Part shown: piece after piece, positions 57,762 through 64,000 of the stretch
Numbering within the stretch: position 1 is the first letter of the stretch
Layout: each line of letters opens with the position of its first letter
Source: Vibrio sp. J1-1
GTDB lineage: Bacteria > Pseudomonadota > Gammaproteobacteria > Enterobacterales > Vibrionaceae
Assembly: GCF_021728395.1 (NCBI RefSeq)
Contig: NZ_JAKKCM010000010.1
Span: 110,861 to 174,860, forward strand
Length of the DNA: 64,000 nt
Reading direction: 5' to 3'
Notes under the pieces: generated by a model
Told to the model about the DNA's origin: nothing
Database searches by the model: none
The model's input: the letters and a program-made list of their open reading frames with translations, nothing else
Translations under genes and position numbers: made by a program

Positions 57762-58490
57762 TTAGTTGATCGGGTTAAGCTTAATCAACTCTTCCGTTCT
57801 GGCGATTGCGTCTTCAAGACCAAGTTGCTTGTAAGCTTCTAGCTGTATCTTCAGCGATTTACGCGCTGCTTCTGTATCTGGAAAGGTCTTTTGCAGTTCT
57901 TGGCTGCGGTTGATCGCTGCAATCCACGCTTCACGACGTAGATAGAAATCTGCAGTCGCCAGGTCATAATTGGCCAAACGGTTTTTCAATGCGATCATGC
58001 GCTTTTGCGAATCTTCAGCATAGTGGCTGTTTGGATAACGTTGAAGCAGTTTTTTGAAATCATCAAATGCTTGTTTAACTGGCTCGGGATCACGGTCACT
58101 ACGATCAATATTAAACAAATCGTGCATAAAGTTGCGGTCTTGCGCCATGTGAGTTAAACCACGCATATATAGCACCCAATCCATTTTTTCATGAGTTGGG
58201 TTTAGGCGCATAAAACGAGAGATGGTTGCTAAGCCAAGAGCTAGGTCGTCGTTTTTGTAGTACGCATAAATGAGATCAAGTTGTACCTGTTCAGAGTAGG
58301 CCCCAAATGGGTAACGTGAATCTAATGCTTCTAGCTTCTCAATGGCGGTTAGCCAGTTACCAGTTTGAAGTGAAGTTTGTGCGTCTGCATACAGTTCCGA
58401 AGGTGGCACATCAGGAACGATTTCTTCTTTGCTTGCACATCCAAACAGAAGGGATACCGCTAAAAGGCCTGTTAAAGTCTGACGTTTCAT
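57762..58490 (-). CDS. bamD: Outer membrane assembly factor BamD (YfiO)
   Basis: A 242-residue outer-membrane lipoprotein and essential part of the BAM complex. The lipobox LLFGC (Cys18) follows a short signal. The mature part has TPR-like helices with family segments LEALDSRYPFGAYSEQVQLDLIYAYYK and AFDDFKKLLQRYPNSHYAEDSQKRM. Divergent from rluD, the same arrangement as in E. coli. BAM partners are not in the window. Confidence 0.95.
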   Translation of the reverse strand: MKRQTLTGLLAVSLLFGCASKEEIVPDVPPSELYADAQTSLQTGNWLTAIEKLEALDSRYPFGAYSEQVQLDLIYAYYKNDDLALGLATISRFMRLNPTHEKMDWVLYMRGLTHMAQDRNFMHDLFNIDRSDRDPEPVKQAFDDFKKLLQRYPNSHYAEDSQKRMIALKNRLANYDLATADFYLRREAWIAAINRSQELQKTFPDTEAARKSLKIQLEAYKQLGLEDAIARTEELIKLNPIN

Positions 58491-58626
58491 ATCAGGAGTC
58501 TGTTCCTTGAATCTAAATATTTCTTAAGCTGCCGTTACTTTCTTTCCAGTAACAGATACAATGACGTAATAGTCTATTTTTCCACAGTCGTGAGCATTAG
58601 TCTCACAGTTTTTAAAAAAGTTCGAT

Positions 58627-59604
58627 ATGGCTCAGCAGATAGTATTAACAAATACCGTAAAAGATAGCCAGTTAGGTCAGCGTTTAGACCAAGCTATCGC
58701 AGAATTATTCGCGGACTTCTCTCGCTCTCGCCTGAAAGAATGGCTTCTTGAGGGGAAAGTTCAAGTGAATGGTGAAGTTGTCACCAAACCTCGCACCAAA
58801 GTCATGGGCGGCGAGGAAATTACATTGCAAGCCGAGCTGGAAGATGAAGAACGCTGGGAAGCGCAAGATATCCCGCTGGATATCGTCTATGAAGATGATG
58901 ACATCATCGTAATCAACAAGCCTCGTGATTTTGTTGTACACCCAGGTGCGGGTACACCTGATGGTACGGTGCTAAATGCATTGCTCCATCATTACCCGGA
59001 TATTGCCGAAGTACCGCGTGCAGGCATTGTTCACCGTCTGGATAAAGACACTACGGGTTTGATGGTGGTAGCGAAAACGGTACCAGCGCAGACGCGTTTA
59101 GTTCGCGCACTGCAAAAGCGTAATATCACTCGTGAATACGAGGCGATTGCTATTGGTCGCATGACTGCTGGTGGTAAAGTCGATCAACCGATTGGCCGTC
59201 ACTCGACGAAGCGTACCTTAATGGCTGTAGCTCCAATGGGTAAACCAGCCGTTACTCACTACCGTGTTGCGGAGCACTTCCGTGAGCACACGCGTATTCG
59301 CTTGCGTCTTGAGACTGGTCGTACTCACCAGATCCGTGTTCATATGTCTTACTTGCAGCACCCATTGTTGGGCGATACGGCTTACGGTGGTCGCGCACGT
59401 ATTCCTACTGGGGCATCGCAAGAGCTGACAGATATGATTCGTGGCTTTGATCGTCAAGCGCTTCATGCTGTGATGCTGCGTTTCGAACACCCTATTACTG
59501 GTGAAGAGTTAGAGTTCCATGCTCCTGTGCCAGACGATATGGTGGCAATGACCGAAGCACTGCGCAAAGATACTGAAGAATACGGTTTACCGGACGAATT
59601 CTAA
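58627..59604 (+). CDS. rluD: 23S rRNA pseudouridine(1911/1915/1917) synthase RluD
   Basis: A 325-residue pseudouridine synthase acting on helix 69 of 23S rRNA. The N-terminal S4 domain (about 17-65) is followed by the catalytic domain with Asp139 in HRLDKDTTGLMVV, at the same position as in E. coli RluD. GRTHQIRVHM is also conserved. One base separates it from pgeF, so the genes are translationally linked; clpB follows as in E. coli. Confidence 0.96.
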   Translation: MAQQIVLTNTVKDSQLGQRLDQAIAELFADFSRSRLKEWLLEGKVQVNGEVVTKPRTKVMGGEEITLQAELEDEERWEAQDIPLDIVYEDDDIIVINKPRDFVVHPGAGTPDGTVLNALLHHYPDIAEVPRAGIVHRLDKDTTGLMVVAKTVPAQTRLVRALQKRNITREYEAIAIGRMTAGGKVDQPIGRHSTKRTLMAVAPMGKPAVTHYRVAEHFREHTRIRLRLETGRTHQIRVHMSYLQHPLLGDTAYGGRARIPTGASQELTDMIRGFDRQALHAVMLRFEHPITGEELEFHAPVPDDMVAMTEALRKDTEEYGLPDEF

Positions 59605-59605
59605 G

Positions 59606-60334
59606 ATGAAGATCATTGTTCCTAACTGGCCAGCGCCTAAAAATGTAAAAGCGTTTGCTTCCACGCGAGTGGGAGGCGTTTCGACGGGAGCCTATCAAGG
59701 GCTTAATCTGGGCGCTCACGTTGGGGACGATTTGTCATTAGTAGAACAAAACCGTGACTGGTTGATGAAGCAGGCCGAAATGCCAAGTGCACCGGTTTGG
59801 TTGAATCAGACTCACTCTACCGTTGTCACTCAGGTTTCGAAACCGACATCTAAAGTGCTTGATGCTGATGGTGTGTTCACCAATTCTGGCTATGTTGTAT
59901 GTTCTGCGATGACCGCAGATTGTCTGCCGGTGATTTTAACCAATAGCCAAGGCACACAAGTTGCGGCAGTCCATGCTGGCTGGCGAGGTTTAGCCAATGG
60001 CATCGTCGAAAATGCTTTAGAGATGTTTTCTGGTGAAGTGATGGCATGGCTTGGACCAGCTATCGGTCCAGAAGCATTTGAAGTCGGTGAAGATGTTCTG
60101 CAAGCTTTTGTTGATTTTGATCCTAAGGCTGAGCAAGCATTTACCCCACGTGATATCGACGGCAAGTGGTTTGCCGATATGTCAAAGCTTGCAACGCAGC
60201 GTCTAAACAAAGCTGGAATCTCCCAAGTCTTTGACTCGGGTTTGTGTACATACCAAAACGGTGATGATTTTTACTCTTATCGTCGTGACGGGGTGACTGG
60301 ACGCCAAGCGACCTTTATCTGGCTGGAAGATTAG
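59606..60334 (+). CDS. pgeF: Purine nucleoside phosphorylase / laccase-domain protein PgeF (YfiH)
   Basis: A 242-residue member of the YfiH (DUF152) family. The metal-site residues are in NQTHSTVV, ADCLPV and VHAGWRGLANGI. Homologues act on purine nucleosides or as polyphenol oxidases, and E. coli YfiH/PgeF removes misincorporated L-Ser from peptidoglycan precursors, which would fit the many cell wall genes in this window. The start overlaps the rluD stop region by position (1-bp gap). Confidence 0.9.
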   Translation: MKIIVPNWPAPKNVKAFASTRVGGVSTGAYQGLNLGAHVGDDLSLVEQNRDWLMKQAEMPSAPVWLNQTHSTVVTQVSKPTSKVLDADGVFTNSGYVVCSAMTADCLPVILTNSQGTQVAAVHAGWRGLANGIVENALEMFSGEVMAWLGPAIGPEAFEVGEDVLQAFVDFDPKAEQAFTPRDIDGKWFADMSKLATQRLNKAGISQVFDSGLCTYQNGDDFYSYRRDGVTGRQATFIWLED

Positions 60335-60408
60335 GTTTTAACCAGTAATTGAAATGGGTGATGCATTCCTTGAGTTTGCATCACTGTTTATATTTATTTA
60401 CATCCTCC

Positions 60409-60437
60409 CTTGAAATTCCCCTACTGAGTATCCATCT
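60409..60437 (+). promoter_or_regulatory. Sigma-32-type heat shock promoter of clpB
   Basis: CTTGAAA at 60409-60415, 14-bp spacer, then ATCCATCT at 60430-60437, compared with consensus CTTGAAA-N14-CCCCATNT. It lies 47 bp before the clpB ATG. Confidence 0.75.
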
Positions 60438-60483
60438 TTCTACTGTTATTAGTATTCTCTTATATGAGGTTAGGAAGGTCGAT

Positions 60484-63057
60484 ATGCGTCTTGATAGATT
60501 CACAAGTAAGTTTCAAATCGCTATCTCTGATGCTCAATCACTAGCGTTGGGGCGCGATCATCAATATATAGAGCCAGTTCACCTGATGGTGGCTTTGCTT
60601 GATCAAAATGGCAGTCCAATTCGTCCATTGCTGACAATGTTGGATGTGGATGTGACACATTTGCGCTCTAAGTTGAGCGAAATCCTTGATCGATTACCAA
60701 AAGTGAGCGGCATTGGTGGTGATGTGCAGCTTTCGGGTGCTATGGGGACTCTGTTCAATCTTTGTGACAAAGTCGCTCAAAAACGCCAGGACTCTTATAT
60801 TTCGTCTGAAATCTTCCTCCTAGCCGCCATTGAGGACAAAGGTCCGCTTGGTCAGTTATTGAAAGAAGTCGGGTTAACCGAGCAGAAAGTAAGCCAGGCG
60901 ATTGAAAAGATCAGAGGTGGTCAAAAGGTCGATGATCCGAATGCTGAAGAGCTTCGCCAAGCTTTGGAAAAGTTCACCATAGACCTTACCGAAAGAGCAG
61001 AGCAGGGTAAGTTGGATCCGGTGATTGGCCGTGATGATGAAATCCGCCGTACGATCCAAGTTCTGCAACGTCGTACCAAAAATAACCCAGTAATCATTGG
61101 TGAGCCTGGTGTGGGTAAAACGGCGATTGTTGAAGGACTTGCTCAACGCATCATTAATAACGAAGTTCCGGAAGGCCTTCGTGGTCGACGTGTATTGGCG
61201 TTGGATATGGGCGCGTTAGTTGCGGGTGCAAAATACCGAGGTGAGTTCGAAGAACGCTTGAAGTCAGTATTGAATGAGTTAGCTAAAGAAGAAGGCAACA
61301 TCATTCTGTTTATTGATGAGCTGCATACCATGGTGGGCGCTGGTAAAGGTGAAGGTTCTATGGATGCGGGTAACATGCTGAAACCAGCATTGGCGCGTGG
61401 TGAACTTCACTGTGTTGGTGCGACAACTTTGGACGAATACCGTAAGTACATTGAGAAAGATGCGGCATTAGAGCGCCGTTTCCAAAAAGTGCTGGTGGAT
61501 GAACCAACCGTTGAAGATACGGTCGCAATTTTACGTGGTCTGAAAGAGCGCTACGAGTTGCACCACCATGTAGAAATTACCGATCCGGCTATCGTTGCGG
61601 CAGCAAGTTTGTCACATCGATACGTTTCCGATCGTCAATTACCTGATAAGGCGATCGACTTAATCGATGAGGCGGCATCAAGCATTCGTCTGCAAATCGA
61701 TTCGAAGCCAGAGTCTTTGGATAAGCTTGAGCGTAAAATCATTCAGTTAAAGATTGAGCAGCAAGCGTTGAGTAACGAGCATGATGAAGCGAGTGAAAAG
61801 CGTCTGACTACTTTAAATGAAGAGTTGACTGAGAAAGAGCGCGAATATGCTGAATTAGAAGAGGTATGGAATACAGAAAAAGCCGCACTATCGGGTACCC
61901 AACACATTAAATCCGAGCTTGAGCAAGCGCGGATGGATATGGAGTTTGCTCGCCGTGCCGGTGATCTAAACCGTATGTCTGAGTTGCAATACGGTCGTAT
62001 TCCTGAGCTTGAAAAACAGTTGGACTTGGCTGCACAAGCAGAAATGCAAGAGATGACGTTGTTACGTAACAAAGTTACTGATAACGAAATCGCGGAAGTG
62101 CTGTCCAAACAAACTGGCATTCCTGTCTCTAAGATGCTTGAAGCAGAGAAAGAAAAACTGCTTCGCATGGAAGATGTATTGCATCAACGTGTTATCGGCC
62201 AGGTTGAAGCGGTTGAAGTGGTTGCGAATGCGATTCGTCGTAGCCGTGCTGGGTTGTCGGATCCAAACCGACCAATTGGCTCTTTCTTGTTCTTAGGTCC
62301 AACGGGTGTGGGTAAAACCGAGTTGTGTAAAACACTGGCAAACTTCATGTTTGATAGCGAAGACGCAATGGTGCGCATTGATATGTCGGAGTTTATGGAG
62401 AAACACTCTGTAGCGAGACTGGTCGGTGCGCCTCCGGGTTACGTTGGCTATGAAGAGGGCGGTTACCTGACAGAAGCCGTTCGCCGTAAACCTTATTCGG
62501 TAATTCTATTGGATGAGGTAGAAAAAGCGCACCCAGATGTGTTCAATATTCTGCTTCAAGTACTGGATGACGGGCGTCTGACAGATGGTCAAGGTCGTAC
62601 GGTTGATTTCCGTAACACTGTGGTGATCATGACTTCAAACTTAGGCTCTTCGAGAATTCAGGAAAACTTCGCGGTACTTGATTATCAAGGCATTAAGAAT
62701 GAAGTAATGGAGGTGGTCAGCAAACATTTCCGTCCAGAGTTCTTGAACCGTGTTGATGAAACCGTGGTATTCCACCCACTTGGTAAAGAGCATATTAAGT
62801 CTATTGCTTCAATTCAGTTGGAACGTCTGCATAAACGTCTGGCTGATAAAGACTATGAACTAGAAGTCGGTGACGAGGCGTTAGAGTTGATCGCACAAGT
62901 CGGTTTTGACCCAGTATATGGTGCGCGTCCGTTGAAACGTGCAATTCAACAAAATGTTGAAAACCCACTAGCGAAATCGATGCTTTCAGGGCAGTTCTTG
63001 CCAGGAAAACCGATTGTACTGGGGGTCAAAGACGGCAATATCATCGCTAGCCAATAA
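60484..63057 (+). CDS. clpB: ATP-dependent disaggregase ClpB
   Basis: An 857-residue Hsp100 chaperone that, with DnaK, pulls proteins out of aggregates. N domain (1-145), NBD1 with Walker A GEPGVGKT near 204, the coiled-coil M domain (about 410-525), and NBD2 with GPTGVGKT near 605; the pore loop [10 protein letters not shown] and Arg-finger regions are present. Length is exactly that of E. coli ClpB. I start at ATG 60484 after AGGAAGG; the longer frame to 60349 reads through the promoter. An internal start for the short ClpB form is possible near residue 149 but unproved. Confidence 0.96.
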   Translation: MRLDRFTSKFQIAISDAQSLALGRDHQYIEPVHLMVALLDQNGSPIRPLLTMLDVDVTHLRSKLSEILDRLPKVSGIGGDVQLSGAMGTLFNLCDKVAQKRQDSYISSEIFLLAAIEDKGPLGQLLKEVGLTEQKVSQAIEKIRGGQKVDDPNAEELRQALEKFTIDLTERAEQGKLDPVIGRDDEIRRTIQVLQRRTKNNPVIIGEPGVGKTAIVEGLAQRIINNEVPEGLRGRRVLALDMGALVAGAKYRGEFEERLKSVLNELAKEEGNIILFIDELHTMVGAGKGEGSMDAGNMLKPALARGELHCVGATTLDEYRKYIEKDAALERRFQKVLVDEPTVEDTVAILRGLKERYELHHHVEITDPAIVAAASLSHRYVSDRQLPDKAIDLIDEAASSIRLQIDSKPESLDKLERKIIQLKIEQQALSNEHDEASEKRLTTLNEELTEKEREYAELEEVWNTEKAALSGTQHIKSELEQARMDMEFARRAGDLNRMSELQYGRIPELEKQLDLAAQAEMQEMTLLRNKVTDNEIAEVLSKQTGIPVSKMLEAEKEKLLRMEDVLHQRVIGQVEAVEVVANAIRRSRAGLSDPNRPIGSFLFLGPTGVGKTELCKTLANFMFDSEDAMVRIDMSEFMEKHSVARLVGAPPGYVGYEEGGYLTEAVRRKPYSVILLDEVEKAHPDVFNILLQVLDDGRLTDGQGRTVDFRNTVVIMTSNLGSSRIQENFAVLDYQGIKNEVMEVVSKHFRPEFLNRVDETVVFHPLGKEHIKSIASIQLERLHKRLADKDYELEVGDEALELIAQVGFDPVYGARPLKRAIQQNVENPLAKSMLSGQFLPGKPIVLGVKDGNIIASQ

Positions 63058-63060
63058 AGA

Positions 63061-63088
63061 AAAAAGCCATGCATTTGCATGGCTTTTT
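63061..63088 (+). terminator. Terminator after clpB
   Basis: Perfect 12-bp stem AAAAAGCCATGC/GCATGGCTTTTT with ATTT loop and T-run, starting 4 bp after the stop. Confidence 0.9.
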
Positions 63089-63510
63089 AGTTTCTGGGGT
63101 GTTTTAACTACAGGGCTAGAACTGTAATTCCAATATTGAAATTATTTAAGAGAGTTCGCATTCATGCGCATCTTCAAATAGTCTATAGCGGTAATTGGCT
63201 TATAGACCTTCAGTGGACCCAGGGTGATTTGGTCTCGTTTATCAGGCCGTTATTCTTTACTAATGGCACCAATCATGTGTGGTGAACCTGTGTCTGTTAA
63301 AGAGAGCTTTTGTAAATGGACGTATTGTTTATCAGCAAGAGCATGACGTTCAGTACTGCTATTTAGTAGAGGAAGTGAGAAAATCGATCGCTGAACTCAA
63401 TCAACGTGTGGCGAAATTAGAGTCATAAGCCTTACTATTCGGCTATACAATCCTCAAATTGATGTTTATTTAAACGTTCAGTCTAAAAATGTCTTTTTTA
63501 GGCTGAATTC
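63089..63510. other. clpB-rrn spacer with possible gene remnants
   Basis: No intact gene. Two short open frames look like decayed coding sequence: one from about 63105 to 63283 (hydrophobic/aromatic, IVYSGNWLIDLQWTQGDLVS, ending at TGA), another from GTG 63282 to TAA 63428 (48 codons, with a helical LVEEVRKSIAELNQRVAKLES end). Neither has a ribosome site, and I recognise no family. Confidence 0.3.
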
Positions 63511-63513
63511 CCC

Positions 63514-63541
63514 TTGCCAAGTTAAATTTTCTCCCTATAAT
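63514..63541 (+). promoter_or_regulatory. rrn promoter P1
   Basis: TTGCCA, 16-bp spacer, consensus TATAAT, followed by the GC-rich discriminator TCGCCTCCG; an A/T-rich, UP-like tract lies upstream. Confidence 0.75.
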
Positions 63542-63628
63542 TCGCCTCCGTTGTCTAGCAAAGCAATGCGAGATAACAAGACGGTTGCGTTAAAAAATAA
63601 CGCACAGAGAAATAACTGAAAAAAGTGT

Positions 63629-63656
63629 TTGACACCAAAAGTTATCTCGCTAAAAT
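63629..63656 (+). promoter_or_regulatory. rrn promoter P2
   Basis: Consensus TTGACA, 16-bp spacer, TAAAAT, then GGCCGTCCG discriminator, 115 bp downstream of P1. Confidence 0.85.
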
Positions 63657-63688
63657 GGCCGTCCGATTTGAGCAAGCCTCAGTCGAAA

Positions 63689-63740
63689 CGCTCTTTAAAA
63701 ATAAGAACCTATCAATCTGTGTGGGCACTCGTTGATGATA
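63689..63740 (+). promoter_or_regulatory. rrn leader antitermination region (boxA and conserved leader)
   Basis: CGCTCTTTAAAAA corresponds to boxA, followed by the conserved leader motif ATCTGTGTGGGCACTC. It recruits Nus factors so polymerase reads through the rRNA operon. The rest up to 63912 is the 5' part of the pre-16S processing stem. Confidence 0.85.
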
Positions 63741-63912
63741 ATCCAATTAGATACCTCGGTATCAAATTAGGTTTCAATGAACTGAGTGACCAATACAAAT
63801 AACTTCGGTTATTTGGCACAGTCAATTCATTATCGTTCTGTTGGAACGATAATAGCTTTAAAATTACTTTAGTAGTTTTGAAGTCAGTATTCATTGAGCC
63901 GAACAAAATCTT

Positions 63913-64000
63913 AAATTGAAGAGTTTGATCATGGCTCAGATTGAACGCTGGCGGCAGGCCTAACACATGCAAGTCGAGCGGAAACGAGTTGTCTGAACCT
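63913..64000 (+). rRNA. rrs: 16S ribosomal RNA, 5' end
   Basis: Begins AAATTGAAGAGTTTGATCAT and continues with the universal 27F region and GCAAGTCGAGCGG. The variable V1 part GAAACGAGTTGTCTGAACC is typical of Vibrio of the Harveyi clade. Truncated by the window end. Confidence 0.97.

Noticed and set aside
60349-60483. N-terminal extension of ClpB by 45 residues
   Set aside because: It reads through the sigma-32-type promoter and lies before the good AGGAAGG-ATG; the protein from 60484 has exactly the ClpB length.
63712-63972. 86-codon minus-strand ORF across the rrn leader and the 16S start
   Set aside because: It overlaps the rRNA leader and 16S rRNA on the opposite strand, so it is very unlikely to be coding.

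Overview
This window is a 64 kb piece of a Vibrio main chromosome, probably from the Harveyi clade. The evidence is gene order and protein content: lysS next to vpsR, nptA/nhaR/hlyU, murQ-anmK facing nagZ, ettA/slt/trpR/yjjX/pheA and bamD/rluD/pgeF/clpB followed by an rRNA operon. This order matches, from memory, the region around VC0660-VC0711 of V. cholerae chromosome I. The first bases of 16S rRNA at the right edge also look like Vibrio. It is a core-genome region: I see no prophage, insertion sequence, CRISPR array or defence island. Species assignment is an inference.

Layout. 1-6.4 kb: the end of an alanine symporter, yaaA, srmB and trmN (minus), brnQ, fldB (minus). 6.5-15.3 kb: xerD-dsbC-recJ-prfB-lysS, the biofilm regulator vpsR, then two small ORFs (36 aa, and an 83 aa DUF1127-like protein). 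15.4-24.7 kb: tas and mutH (minus), a 618-bp mutH-rppH gap rich in DnaA boxes, then rppH-ptsP-TSUP-lgt-thyA and a QEGLA/DUF1704 metallopeptidase. 24.9-36.5 kb: nptA // nhaR, hlyU, rpsT // murJ-ribF-ileS-lspA-fkpB-ispH. 36.5-41.2 kb: a 240-bp inverted-repeat element, then btsR, btsS and a cstA/btsT-type transporter (minus), preceded by a ten-copy 20-bp operator array. 41.2-47.6 kb: two small envelope proteins, murQ and anmK (minus), nagZ, aroF-tyrA. 47.6-58.5 kb: M23 peptidase and ettA (minus), slt-trpR, yjjX, pheA with its pheL leader, raiA, mltF, bamD (minus). 58.6-64 kb: rluD-pgeF-clpB and the rrn promoters, leader and 16S start.

How the genes connect. Peptidoglycan turnover and envelope assembly are well represented (murJ, slt, mltF, M23 peptidase, murQ, anmK, nagZ, lspA, lgt, bamD). 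Aromatic amino acid synthesis is represented by aroF-tyrA with a TyrR box and pheA with Phe-rich leader attenuation, with trpR nearby. Translation genes include prfB with its +1 frameshift, lysS, ileS, rpsT with a UUG start, raiA, ettA and rluD.

The regulatory DNA is the most interesting part. There is a ten-unit, 20-bp-phased array matching the BtsR (LytTR) operator in front of cstA. The mutH-rppH gap looks like a DARS2-type DnaA-reactivating sequence with a GATC cluster. A hairpin lies between the Shine-Dalgarno sequence and the AUG of recJ. A 240-bp element with terminal inverted repeats follows ispH.
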